From the NCBI GenBank assembly GCA_022749755.1, contig CM040444.1, positions 17,591,274-17,655,273 on the forward strand: 64,000 bases of DNA. Reading direction: 5' to 3'. The notes beneath the pieces were generated by a model. That model saw only the letters and a list, made by a program, of their open reading frames with translations. It made no database searches and was not told the DNA's origin. Of the stretch, positions 18,825 through 31,169 are shown one piece after another. Position numbers and translations under genes: made by a program. Source of the DNA: Azadirachta indica (taxonomy: Eukaryota; Streptophyta; Magnoliopsida; Sapindales; Meliaceae). The number at the start of each line of letters is the position of its first letter. Position 1 is the first letter of the stretch.

Positions 18825-19362
18825 CGTAGTACTTGTGATAATTAAAATGAATGCATTTGAGTGATGTTACATTTTACATTAATTATTGATTTGTCTTTCT
18901 TTGTCTAGGCCCCATTTTCATCAACTCCATCAATTTCTTCTGGCATTTGCATCCATGGCTTCTTCTTTTTGGATATATATGATTACATCCGGATCTCCCA
19001 ATTTTCATACTTTCACATATATAATAATTAAAGATACAATTTTTCAATAGCTCTATGCATATACATTGAAATTTTTAATAACCAAAATACCCTTAATTTC
19101 GTGCTATCCTATAACAATAATAATAATAATAATAATAATAGGCTATATCCTCTCCTGTTGTGATTGTATATATATATATATATATATATAAAAGGTAATT
19201 TTATCATTTCCAATAAACAAACTCCATTTTTCACTTGTGAAGGCGTCAAACATATGGACCGGGAATGATATTATCCTTCATAAATTTCCCATGAAATTCG
19301 GGGAGAAGAAAGAATGGCGAGGCCGAAAGACAAGACTTTAAAGTTTTGAGTTTTTTGAACGA

Positions 19363-19526
19363 GAGAATGCCCATTTACTAACTTACTTTTTAAGAAAATA
19401 TTTTAATATTTCATTATCTAATTTTATTGATTTAGAAAATAATAAATTTAAAAATATTAAAAATAATAAAATATAAAAAAGTAATAGAAATTAACTTAAA
19501 AAAATAAGGGTGATGTACATTCATCC
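19363..19526. mobile_element. MITE, family M copy 3 (diverged, shorter)
   Basis: The left end GAGAATGCCCATTTACTAAC resembles copy 1 (GAGAATGCC). The right end read backwards gives CCCTTATTTTTTTAAGTTAA, close to copy 1's CCCTACTTTTTTAGTTAA. The AT-rich arms are inverted relative to each other. The centre is shortened. Confidence 0.45.
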
Positions 19527-19568
19527 CTTTTAATCAAGCAGAAGAAAGACATATTTTCTTTGAAATCG

Positions 19569-19603
19569 CTGCTACTGCTACTGCTACTGCTACTGCTACT
19601 GCT
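19569..19603. repeat. (GCTACT)n microsatellite
   Basis: Hexamer repeats in the gene-poor spacer. They encode Ser runs on the minus strand, but the frame around them has no gene features. Confidence 0.75.
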
Positions 19604-20875
19604 GCACGCAGCTGGCGGTCTTCTCTTTTGCTTGTTGAAAATTCGAGAAATAATAATAATTTTTTTTTTTTTTTTTTTTTTTTGGGAAAAGAATAAAGTG
19701 GGCATCATACACTGCAATTAATACAATCCGCCAAAAGCTTGTGCTGCTGCTTCTGCATGGATTGTCGTTTGATCTCTCTGTCGTGGAAGTGCAGTGCTGC
19801 AAAGTACTGTCATTTACTAAAAGCCCTTTGAAATCCATAGTGAATGAACAATGGTGCTGCAAACTACTGCAACGCAACAGTCTTCAAATTGGTTGCCTCC
19901 CACTTCAAATTATTTATTTATTTATTTATTTATTTACATGTAGATTCTTTGTAATTTTTCTTTTCTTTTTTTTTTTTTTTTAATTTAATTCCGTCTTTTG
20001 TTAAACTCAAAGTCTAATATTATATATCAAAAGCTAGAAATTATATTAAAATAACAAAAAGAAAAGGGTAGCTGCTAGCAGTGGTGTCAACTCAAAGTCT
20101 CACACCGTCTATCATTATCAGTTACCCAAACCAGTCCACTATTTTATTAATTAGATAGATGCATTAATTTGGTAGTGTTTTTGTAAAACATACATTTTTT
20201 AATGAAAAATGTTTAATCTCTAATTAAGAAGCAGTACTACTTATATTTGTCAAGTATTAATATTCCCTGAAAGAATTAAAAAAAAAAAAACGCTTTTAAA
20301 AAGCATAAAAAATTAAACAGCACCAAAAAAAAAAATAAAAAAGAATTAATGGAGAATATGCATAAACTGGCCTACCAATATCTAATCTAAAGACTTTGTG
20401 ATGAATCCTTTTGGTGAAAATCCAATTCTTTTTTCCTTTTTCTTTTTCTTTTTCTTTTTCTTTCTAGTTTCTCCCAATGAATACAGCGATGATCAGAAAT
20501 TTAATCATAATGGTCTAATGGAAATATGGGGAAGTTTATATATGATATTTTCGTGCTAACTTAGCACATGAAAAATGCGTAGGGTTAATAATAACATCTG
20601 GACCCTTGAGGTTTTCGCATTAATTTTAATGAAAATACAATTTGTTTGTTTATAGCAAACAAATTTGTAACTCTAAATTAAAATTATTAAACTATATATA
20701 TATATATATGTGATGGTTAAAATTTTCAATTTTATATGTTATAACAAAGAAAAAATTGATTTGGAAGAAAAGGGTCACTTATTAGGAGTTAGTATTGTCA
20801 ATTAACCACCTAATGAAATTGTGGGGGCATTTGCATTTCAATCTGTTTCTTTCTTTAATTATTTATTCTCTGCAA

Positions 20876-21120
20876 CACGTGACATGAAATTGGTTTCTGC
20901 ACATTCCAAAATAATCAATCACTCCATATTGCATCACGTGCACGGCACATGTGATGAAGATACGAATTATGTGGCAATGGACCAACCTGGCTACCCTACA
21001 TAATGCAATCCGTTGATGAGTCCACGTAGTGGTCCAATATTTGGTTTTGGTGCACCCTACAGCTCGACTCCCACTGTATGTATCCCATTTTTATTGTATT
21101 CTTTATACTCCATACACGTG
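20876..21120. promoter_or_regulatory. Cluster of three G-boxes (CACGTG)
   Basis: CACGTG occurs at 20876–20881, 20935–20940 and 21115–21120, and a CCACGTAGTGG lies at about 21021. G-boxes bind bZIP and bHLH factors. No gene start is visible beside them, and the nearest gene end is HCF244-like at 23338, so the target is unknown. Confidence 0.35.
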
Positions 21121-21587
21121 TTGAACACACACATGGCCCATATTATTTATATAATATATGCACGTATATGTCCACATTTTTATAATTATTTTTGAAATAA
21201 TTTCATAAAAAAAATTCATAAATAACGTAAGAAAAAATTATTTATTAATTTAAAAAATATTAATAATTTTAAATAATTTGTTTGATAAGTTATATTTTAC
21301 AATGCTGAGGCTCCAGGATAACTGTCAGTATTGATGCACAAAATTAATGGGATAGCTGTAGCTCTACAGCTGCAGGTAGTCAAGTACTGCAAGTAGTGTT
21401 ACTAGTTATTACTTACTATTATACATAAAATAAAATAATTTTTTAGTTTTCTACTCATAATTAAATTAAATCAGTAGGAGATAAAATTCTGTTTTAATTT
21501 TATATTGTAAATTTTTAGCTTATTGATGAGATTGGAATTGAAAATTATGATTCTGGAGAGTTCTGGGCCTGTGAAGTTTGAGTCGAA

Positions 21588-21589
<2 letters not shown>

Positions 21590-21624
<35 letters not shown>

Positions 21625-21636
21625 CGCGCGCGCGCA
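21590..21636. repeat. (GAAA)n joined to (CG)n
   Basis: About eight GAAA copies (to 21623) run straight into CGCGCGCGCGC. This joins a purine-only tract to an alternating CG tract. Confidence 0.8.
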
Positions 21637-21780
21637 CAAAAAATGCGATAATGGAAATCAAATCCAACCTCTAAATTCCAAAAAAGAAAGGAAGAAAAAA
21701 AGAAAACAGGATCAGATTAGACATCCCACCCCCACAACTCCATAATTGCTTGTCCTTTGCTTTTTCCACAACAATAATTA

Positions 21781-21818
21781 TTACTATTACTATTACTATT
21801 ACTATTACTATTACTATT
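21781..21818. repeat. (TTACTA)n microsatellite
   Basis: About six hexamer copies. A further (CCAATT)4 run follows at about 21917–21942, and an (ATTC)n run at 22469–22490. Confidence 0.75.
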
Positions 21819-23337
21819 CTTACTATTATCATACCCACCTGATTTTATTTCCTTTATTCAATTATATCTTACATAGTAACTTATCAATAATCTTTCTGAT
21901 TTGATTATATTACATTATTCCAATTCCAATTCCAATTCCAATTTAAAAAATTAGTGGGGTGTAATGCACTCGGATAATGAAATTTTATTATGAATGGATG
22001 GATTGATGGATGGATGTACGAATGTTTGAGAAGTGTACTGAGCCTCGGAGAGGAATACAAACGTGAATTGGCAGGCAGCCTCGACCTGGGTGGATTCTAT
22101 TTCTTCATCATTTCATACTTTTGACTTCTACACAAACATTACTGCATCTATTCATGACTGGTAAACAACAGTAGTGAAACTTGTGAGTGAACACTTTTTA
22201 ATGGAGAGGAGATGGGCTTTATTTATTTATTTACCTTTTACAAATTTATAAGCATAAATCAGTAATTAATTGAAGCAGAAGCTGTACAATTTCTCTTTTT
22301 TTGGTTGACCAAACAACATGTTGAATGGGAAGTAACATCATTTCTGTAACCTGACAAATTAGATTGGAATTGGAGCAAACCAATCCCAAAAGGAAAGGTG
22401 AAGCTCAAGCCGACGCCGAAGCCGTTTTGATTTCCAATGAGAAATTATTAGACTGGACTTTGGCACTCATTCATTCATTCATTCATTCATGTCTTGAGAT
22501 AAAAGAGACAATAATTTCATCCTATTTCAAATCATCAATCATTATATCCACCCTCCATTTTTCTTTTCTGTTCTTTTCTTTTTCACTTATACTGACTGTG
22601 TACATATGTAACATGCTATTTATTGCTATGAACTTCAAATGTCTTCCAATTTCTAGTATCTTTTAAACAAATTTTAGCCACATGGGTAGGAACAAAAACA
22701 AAATGCAATTATTCTCTCAAAAACATCACTATTTTTTTTTTTTTTGACAAAATGATTTTAACTCAATGAGTTAAAAAAAAAAAAAATTAGATAACCGTAC
22801 GTTAACATGAATGACACAGATATGTCACTTTCAACTAAATCACTCAAAAAATTTTTCAACAAAGCTATAATTTTAATCAAAGCATGATTAGAAAATTACT
22901 ATGATCCAAGTATACAAAAAAAATCTTTACTTGCACGAAAAAAATTGAAATTCTTCTAAATGATCCTACTAATTACTATCATTTCAAGCAAACAACTAAG
23001 GCGGCGGCCCATAACCCAATGTTATTCGGTAAACATTATGAAAAATTTTTAGGTCAGCCCGCTATGGAGCATTTGCCACCGCTTTTGTTTTTTAAGTTTC
23101 GCACTTCTATCAATAGATTGAACTACCAAAAATACTGAATCATATGGTCATAAATTGATATTCTTACTGATCATATGTATTCTAAAAAACTCTATATGCT
23201 GCAATGATTACATATACAGACATGCCTTCTGTTTTTGGCTAAATCTTTTGCCTCTTTCAAATTGAGTTTTACAGTGATATGAAAAATCTTGTCATATCCA
23301 TACAAAAGCTTCATTTACAATCGAAAATGGTCTTCTT

Positions 23338-26035
23338 TCAGATGTAAAAGTCACTTTGCTTCGATTGTGCTTTCAGATCTTTCAGTTTCTTCAATATGTT
23401 TGTGAAGTAATCCTGCAAATATTTCTCCAGCGTAACTATGTCCTTGGCATCCACACCGAGAAGGTCATATGTCTCATTCATTGGAACAGAGAAAACGATG
23501 TCACTTGTAAGGACCTACAATTTTTGGCACAAGATGACACAAGACAATTAGCATTTTCAGTTACAAATGCTAGCGTTATCCATAATGAAAATGCTTTTAT
23601 ACTCAACACTGAAGATCTGCAAACTGAACTATCAAGACAGAAGTAAGATGCAGTACATAAGCAATTTTTCAAGTTTTTTTTTTTTTTCAATTACAATGTA
23701 TATGAAACAAAAATTATATTTCTAATTCAGTTTGAGTTCATTGTACGATAAATTATTACCTCTGAGAATGCCAATCGATCTGCGACATCATTTGTCCACT
23801 CAAAAAACCGAGTCAGCTGCCGAGTAAATCTCAAGACAGAAACAGGGACTGTTGTAACATTTGCGTCCTGACCTGCAAGCCTCTCACACAGTGTTATCAC
23901 CTGAAATTAAGAAGTGACATCAAATTAAACAAAGAGGATCTTTGAATCATGTAAAATGTAATCCCACAACATTCTACTGCGAAGCTTCATGTTGTAGTTT
24001 ACTAAGGTAACATATTATGGCTTACCTCTTGGGTTGTCCATGCACGAGGACCAGCAAAAGTGAGAACCCGCCCATTAATATTCTCATTACGTAAAGCTAT
24101 GAATGTCAATCGAGCTATATCCTAATAGCAAAATTGATAAAACACTGAGATATAATGGAGAAGTAATCATTGAGTTATAGCTTTCTTTGTGAGACTAATC
24201 AGGAAAGAATTTTGTGGAAATAACCTGGGTGTCCATGTATGCAATTCGAGTTGGGGCATCTGTTCCCCAGACAGATTTTTCTTCTAGTATAGGTACTGCA
24301 TATTGCCCAATAAGACCCTGGGTGTATCGACAGTAGTTTTCATTAGTACTAGAAAATAACTCATAAAAATAGATCTCATGAAGGACGTAATGTCGAGGAC
24401 AATCAACAATGAAGAACGTCAAGCAGACAGATAAATAGGAAACTGAGCTCCTTCTAACAAAATTTTAACAGCATGAACATCTAGGATTTCAGTTTAGTAA
24501 ACACTTACTTGCATGAAACCACATAAGCGGATTATAACATGAGTTAGGCCTGAGTCCCGCAGAAACCTCTCTGTGCAATACTTGATCTCCATAAGTGGAA
24601 CTTCAGGATGCTTGTCACAGTTGTGAATTGAATAAAAGACGTACTTCTGGATTCCCATTGCTTTTGCACATTGTATAAGAGCGACTTTTCCTTCCCAGTC
24701 TACCTAAACAGAACAGATAGATTAGATAGAACCCACAAACTATAGTAATATGATCATGAGTTTAATCAGAAATCTGTGAGAAAAACTCAATGAAAGATCG
24801 ATGAATAGGAAGGAATTTCCAATGCACAGAGCCAAATAAATGACTAAGTTAGCACACAGACAGGTCCATTTTTTACTCGTGTAATGATGAAAAATGCCAC
24901 AGATTTCTGATCATACCATGGCAATCTTACCGCACAACTATCAGTTGTCGGTTATAAAATGAGACTGCTTGCACTTTAATATTATGAGTATCTTTCATAA
25001 AAAGAAAATACAAACTTGATTGGACCTGAAACTAGTAGAATTATAAAGATCAAGCAGTGTATAGTAAAATAATAAAAGCAGCCCAATTTATCATATTTTT
25101 ACGAAAAAAAAAAAAAGAAGCAAGTCTCCACCTCGAGCTTACCGTTTTTATGGGCTCTTCGGGACGCCCTGTGGCACAGTCAATGACTGTATGAACACCA
25201 ACCAGTGTTGCAGGAATAGTCTCTGGTTTGCTGAGGTCTGCCTGCTCAAATATATTTAGCATTCAGTTCATGAAGCTAAACAGAAACAATCTGAAGTTTC
25301 TACGTAAACATTTTGCCATGCAAATATAGAAACAATCTTAAGTATCTTCAATTTATAAAGAACAAAGATCAAACGTCATTGGAATGAAACCCTAAACAAC
25401 ATCGCAAACAAAACCTCAAAGTTTCCCCTCTTTTTCAATCTAAATATAAACTTCATTAATCAAACACACAAATTACACCATGAAATTCGCCGCGGCAAAA
25501 GAATTAACAGAAAACAAGAAGAAATGAACGTACATTGACAACGGTTGCGCCCCAATCGCGGAGAAAATCAGCAGGGGCAGGTCTAGGTCTCACAAGGCAC
25601 CTAACATCATACCCTTCATCGAGTGCACGCCTCACAATCTGCCTACCAAGTGTGCCGGTTGCACCAACAACTAGTACGCTCGTGGGTCTCACCGGCGTCC
25701 CCGGACCCATATTTACAGCCGATGCATTTGCAGTTCCAGCAGCACTGCATTTCACCACCATTTGCTGCGGACAAGATTTCCCTTCAAAAAGAAGTAAAAT
25801 TGGAATCAAACAGTTGAAGGATGGCATTTCTAAAATCCCATTAATGAAAATAAAAAAACCCTTTTCTTTCGTTACCTGGGGAGGAAGAGGATGAAGAAGA
25901 AGAAGAAGAAGAAAAGAGAGGGAGGGGGGATAAAGTGCGGCACCATGAAAGTGGAGCATTGTTTGAAGATGTTTTGATGTCGTGGTGCTGGAGTTTGACA
26001 GGTGTTGGTAGCCGAGTGGGTAGTCTCAACGCCAT
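23338..26035 (-). CDS. HCF244: HCF244-like plastid NAD(P)-binding protein, photosystem II assembly
   Basis: Eight exons: 25876–26035, 25534–25781, 25143–25241, 24509–24703, 24225–24317, 24026–24121, 23760–23900 and 23338–23514. They give 402 residues, close to the Arabidopsis protein. Residues 1 to about 70 are rich in Ser/Thr and basic residues with a long Ser run, as expected for a chloroplast transit peptide. GATGTLG at 93–99 is the Rossmann nucleotide-binding loop of an atypical short-chain dehydrogenase/NmrA fold. Later family landmarks are [45 protein letters not shown] and [19 protein letters not shown]244 is known to help psbA translation and D1 assembly with OHP1/OHP2; it probably does not need dehydrogenase activity. 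The assignment rests on remembered sequence similarity along the whole length. Confidence 0.93.
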
Positions 26036-26891
26036 TGATATTCTGCGTCTGTACAGAGAGAGAGAGAGAGAGAGAGGAAGAAGAAGAAGGAAATGGGAAG
26101 AAAGAGAAGAAGAATGTAGGTGGCAATCTTGCCACGTCCTTCGCTGGAGTGGATTAAGGTGTGTGCCACTGATTTCTTTTAACTGATAACTACTATTCTC
26201 TGGCTAACATGCGCTGGGGCCCTTGATTGCCACGTCACTAGGTGGTTAAACGCCGTCGTGTCGTTCGTTTTGCCAATAGCAACATGGCTCTGGTAACAAC
26301 ATTTACATTTTAAGTCATAAGCCTGTCTATTCTCATTATATAAACCCAAAAAATGCTTCAATTTGTTATTGCATCGGAGATGGAGAAATCTTTGTTTATA
26401 TTACATGGTCTGAAAATGCTATATTTGACATTTGGACAAAATAGAATAATAAACGTACCCCTTACAAATAAAACAATTAAACTCCTCTCCTACTATGAAC
26501 CCCAGCCAGCCTTACGGCAAGAATCAATAAAAACTGAAAAATATAAAAAAAAAAAAAAAACTACTAGCTATGACTTCATTTACTGATATGGGTGACTTCT
26601 AACATACAGTAAGTTTTCATCCAGTTGATCATTCCTCAAAAGTCCAATTGTTGCTGCCATGTACAAAATTCGGACGCGGAAAACTGCTTGATTTTAGGAT
26701 TTCTATATACAGAATGCTTTGCTGCAGAGAGTGTCCAAGAAGCAAATGCCAAAAGGGCCACTTGAAGACCCTAAAAAAGTCGATGAAGATTCGGTTAGGA
26801 ATAGGATATAACTGTCGTTAATGGAACGTGCTATCCCCACAATTTAATCCGAAAAAAACTATTCGGTTTGTGGTTTAAGCAATGAAATATG
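26036..26891. other. HCF244-like promoter and O-fucosyltransferase 3' region
   Basis: Directly upstream of the HCF244-like start lies a (GA)n run at 26055–26077 (CT-rich on the sense strand, typical of plant leaders). A GC-richer stretch at 26140–26290, with CCAAT-type (GCCAATAG) and ACGT elements, is the probable core promoter. From about 26350 it is AT-rich 3' untranslated sequence of the next gene. No other gene is seen. Confidence 0.5.
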
Positions 26892-29800
26892 TCAATCTTT
26901 GGCTTGAAACGCATCTGCATTGTCCATATAATCCATATCTGACCAATCATGATCATTTTCATTGACATGATCATCAGTCACAACACTGGTATCCTTCCTC
27001 CGGTTGTTCCGAGTGTACAAAGTTAGATTTTGGGGAGCAAGATGTTCCCTGTCCTCGCATATGCAGGCTGCTGGGTTTTCATGAAATTCCCCCCTCCCTG
27101 GTTTCACCTCATTTGGTTCTCCCATGAAACCAATCTGACTAGTTCGAACCCTTGAGGCAAATTCTTCCCATGTCATGTTATTTCGTTCCGTGAACAACTT
27201 GTTCAGTCTTTTTGCATTTGGTCGGATTGTTGGTTTGTGGCCGAAGTATCTCCTGCAATATACAAATATGTTTAGGCTTGTAGCCAATTTAGTAGGACTG
27301 TGGAAACAACTATAACAAAGATTGACCACCAGTCAACAATTAAATAATTATGCTAAAAACATATGCTGATGTATCTATAGAGTGAAAAGTTGAAGCCAAT
27401 ATATGAAACAACTCTGGAGCTACACACTTCCCTTAATTCTTCTAGGGACCCAGAAATCCAGTTGCACTCTTTCCTCGTTGAAATTACACATAAAAGAAAA
27501 ACCTGTAATATAAAGGAGGAGCATGCATACCTTCGTCCAGCTAAAATTCTAGCCATGTTGCCGTTGTTGTTGGCGACAAAAACATCACTTTCATCGCAAA
27601 CGATGAAATCCAGTGCCGCCATGCGTGAAGAAAATGATGAAAATGGTTCCAACTCATACTTGCTGGCTAATGTCTCTTTTGAATGAAGATTTGGAAAAAG
27701 GGCTTTAAGTGGTGCCAATGTCTCTTCTCCTCCATAAACTTCACCCGATGCAATATACAAGTGAACATCACTTCCAAATCCCAATGCTCTCAACATAAGA
27801 CCAACTTCCTCTGGCGTGAGCGGGCATCTTCCATGTCTCCGTACCTTGTCTGGATTGCTTGCCTGCATGCCAAGCAAAAATAAATATGTCAAATAAGAGA
27901 CTGTTTAGAATACATGATGTTTTCTCGAGGAAGTAGCAGGATCTCACATGTAAATTTTTCCACCGCTTCCGCATTGCACCCAGTTCTGTCCTTTCTTTGT
28001 CACCTCCACCATAATAACATCCCGAGAATGCAAGCATATCAGGTTCAAACCTACAAGATGACATATTTTAATTGGGATGAATGGGGGGTAGATTGTGCCC
28101 CGTGCTACTAAAATAAGATAAACTGGAAAATCTTTTGAATGCCATCAAAGTACAGGTTTTTTTAAAAAATGTCATTAATATAACAATGAGCAATATACAT
28201 GGAAAAGAGCATCTTACCGCAAGTGCAGAGCAATAAAATGCTTGGTGTTCAACCTCATCCTCTCAACCAACATTTTACCTATGTCACGAATGGAATCGGT
28301 GAATTTTAAAGCATGGTAGTTAACTCTACACCTTAGCTTTTGCAAATCTGTATCCAATTTATTTGAAAGCCGGTAATCAAACTTTGTGAGTTGAACAGCC
28401 TGAAAGAAAAAGGACAGCCGGCAATTGTCATTTGCTGAATGAACAAAAATTTCACATGCTTTTCTCGAGCCTAATAAAGCCCTCAGGAAACATCATTAAC
28501 ATCAAAATTATTCAAGAGCAAAATCACAAAAGTAGATACAATTAATGACACAGGGCAGGAGAATGATCTAGTGTAATTATAACGTTCAAAATGAATTGAA
28601 ATTTGGCAAAGTTAAACCCTTTAAACTTGCAAAATTTGTCTTTCCAGTTGGTAATAAGATTATTATTAAATAAAATATGAATTTAAAACCTAAACAATGG
28701 AGAAACGGAAGCAGATGCAATGTACTTAAATGAGAAGTAGATGAACTTACATGCTTCTTATTTAGAACAGGCAAAACACGACTCTCGTAGAAGTTCGGAG
28801 AGCATTTTCTTGGGACACGCATGTTATGTGGAGTCAAAATTTTCCCTTTCTTCCTAGGAAGTGCTTTGATGATTTTAACATCTCTTGACAGAGATGAAAT
28901 GAACCAATCCACATCAAAAATTTCCTCAAAATTACTGCAGCAGAAATCAAAGTACATATCAATTCACAGGCTGTATCTAAGGAATCAGTCATGATATGGG
29001 GGTGATTTAACCATGAAGTATGACCGCAGACCTGTTATCCTTCCAGTATGATTTCTGATCCAGCTTTGGCACAATGAGAGTCGCATTCAAAATATATGCT
29101 GCAACAACACCATCTGTAATCTACAGCCATAAATGTAGAAAACATTTAGCGTTAGAAACAAATTCAGCAACATTCCCATCATTCACACATCATGATATGG
29201 TCCTGAGTTGATAAATCCACATGACAAAATAGCCAAAAGCCACAAGCAAATAAAAATTTATTCAGGATCCTGAAAAATTTTAATAAGCAGCAGATTCTAT
29301 AGCAAAATTAATTAACAGCATAGATTAAATCACCATCTATCATAATAGTTATGGTCTTTAAATTTTTCATTGAGCGATTCATTTGGTTACGGATGATAAG
29401 TCCATATAATGAAATAGCCAAAAGCCAGAAGCAAACAAAATTTAGGTGCACCACTACATTTAGTCTATATGTCCGCTGTACATGAAGCTTTTCTTCCCTA
29501 ATCTTTTGTGCATTCAATTGGGAGACTTTATTGCGCCTAAAAGGAGACAATAGAAATAAACGAAGTAATCTGCTCATGGTACCGCCAAATCTGAGGACAA
29601 ATTAAAAAGACCAGTTAGGCACTTCTGTATTTTCATGCGACACCACAAACACACGTTAAGATTCATGAGTGATGTCAAAACAAACAACAATAAAACCCCG
29701 TGACTAAATGCCTATAATGAAATAATAAAGTGGAAGTGGAATTTAGTATTTGATGTTTCATTTGTCTCATGAAAAGTAAAATTAAGAGTGATATAAAGTT

Positions 29801-31010
29801 CATCACAGTCATTGATTTGATTCTGCAACCACAATTATCTTCAAACAAACAGTAGCTGAATTGCTCAGCTGACTAGAAAGCTCAAAAAACTTACCCCTGT
29901 TCTCTGTTGATTCAGCCCTCCACTCGTAGCAATCAACAAATATCGATTAGGATGCGTTTTCACATTGGCAGCTGCAAAATGTACACAACCTAAGCATACT
30001 CAGACCAACTAGGTTCAAATATACCTGATTTCATTTCAATCCTACAGAGCTTAATTAATCTAGAAAAGGCACTAAGTTGTCAGGGGTTTGATTAATCAAC
30101 GCAAAATGAGCAAATTTAAACTTCAAAACAGTTAATGATAATTAAGAAAAGAAAACTTTATATCGTCCATCAATAAACAGAGCATAAACATTTAAAATAA
30201 ATTTTAAGTCCAATAAAATTTGAATAAATTCCATCTTTATTTCCAAAAAACTCAGAATCATACGTTTCAATTGCTAAACTTCGAGTTGATTTATGCAATC
30301 AAATATTAAAAATTAAAAAACTCAAATATTATCAATGCCAAAATCAGAACTCAAGTTCAGTTTACGTTGAAACTTATCGCTTCGACTGCTGCAACCGTAG
30401 AAGAATTTTGATTCTCTGGACCTCCACAAATCTCGAACTAAGCTCCCTCCATTCTCCTGTAAACAACGAAAAAAATGCAGAAAAAATTAAAATTTAAAAA
30501 AAAAATCGATATTCAAACTCAACACGAGATTCAAATGAATAACCAGTCAACAAAAAGAAAACACCATACGGGAACTCGAAACACCGCAACAGAATCGGAA
30601 TTCGAATCCTCCTCCGGAACTCGAAACACCATACTGGTATTAGAATTCGAATCCCCCGCTGCTTCGGTATTGAGCTGAAGCATACCAAACAAACAAAGTT
30701 ATCAAAACGACGAAAAAATCCACAAAACGCCGAAACCAATGCATAACGTATATAACAACAAGTGCTCAAAACAACGAAGAACTTAAAAATGGGAGCTGAC
30801 AATGTGAGTACGGACAGACGATTGGCGGTGTTTGGAGATGGGCGTAGCAGAGGAGAGGAAATCGAAAGCGACGAAAACGAAGAGGATACAGCCAGAGGCG
30901 GCGGAGATTAACGGAAGAAACTGACGTCGGCGACGGAGGAAGATCATGCGGAAGAGAGCAACGGCCAGGCGATTGCTTGCGTGGTTGTTGTCTCGCTTTT
31001 TCTTCTTCAT
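26892..31010 (-). CDS. O-fucosyltransferase family protein (plant GDP-fucose O-FucT type)
   Basis: Ten exons: about 30801–31010, 30570–30674, 30366–30456, 29895–29971, 29032–29120, 28751–28934, 28218–28399, 27948–28050, 27531–27862 and 26892–27252, giving about 577 residues. The N-terminus is basic (MKKKKR, LRRRRQ), followed by one membrane segment at 31–52, so a type II Golgi protein is inferred. Family landmarks are ATSGGLNQQRTG, DGVVAAYILNATLIVPKLD, HFIALHLRFEPDMLAFSGC (GDP-fucose site with HLR), LYIASGEVYGG and DFIVCDESDVFVANNNGNMA. These fit the large plant O-FucT family. The acceptor protein or glycan cannot be told. The first junction is uncertain: several weak GT sites exist between 30799 and 30815, and I chose the phase-compatible one after ATT at 30801. 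Exon 2 contains a short internal tandem duplication. Confidence 0.88.
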
Positions 31011-31129
31011 TGTATTGTAGTTTCTGCTGGAAACAACTACAGCGATCGAAATTTTGAAATTGTTGTATAAATACTAATATTAAGAGTTATATTTAAGAGG
31101 TTGATTTGTTTTCGCTTTTGAAAACAACG

Positions 31130-31169
31130 GCAACAACAGCCACAACAAAAATATTGTTGTAGTTGTTGC
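31130..31169. repeat. Short hairpin in the O-fucosyltransferase upstream spacer
   Basis: GCAACAAC...ACAACAA pairs with TTGTTGTAGTTGTTGC around a five-base loop. It lies about 120 bases upstream of the start codon at 31010, and so in its promoter or leader. It is built from CAA/TTG trinucleotides and may just be a simple-repeat by-product. Confidence 0.4.

Larger units (their letters stand above)
11398..23337. other. 12 kb gene-poor, AT-rich spacer
   Basis: I see no credible gene. It contains the NRG2-like leader (to about 11.75 kb), a foldback element at 13990, MITE copy 3 at 19363, three CACGTG boxes at 20876–21120, and many microsatellites (listed separately where long). Further short ones are TA runs near 15608, 15708, 17660, 17841 and 19166, CT at 18239, and T runs at 15340, 16646 and 19660. 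An ORF at 15121 has no recognisable motif. Confidence 0.6.

Noticed and set aside
19596..19877. Minus-strand open frame of 93 codons with several Cys
   Set aside because: It runs through a poly-T tract and simple repeats; no signal peptide, domain or flanking splice logic.
20581..20680. Motif ACCCTTGAGGTTTT typical of dispersed plant repeats
   Set aside because: Only one end-like motif is seen, with no borders or second copy in the window.
25535..25894. Plus-strand open frame of 119 codons
   Set aside because: Antisense shadow of exon 2 of the HCF244-like gene, whose frame matches the family throughout.
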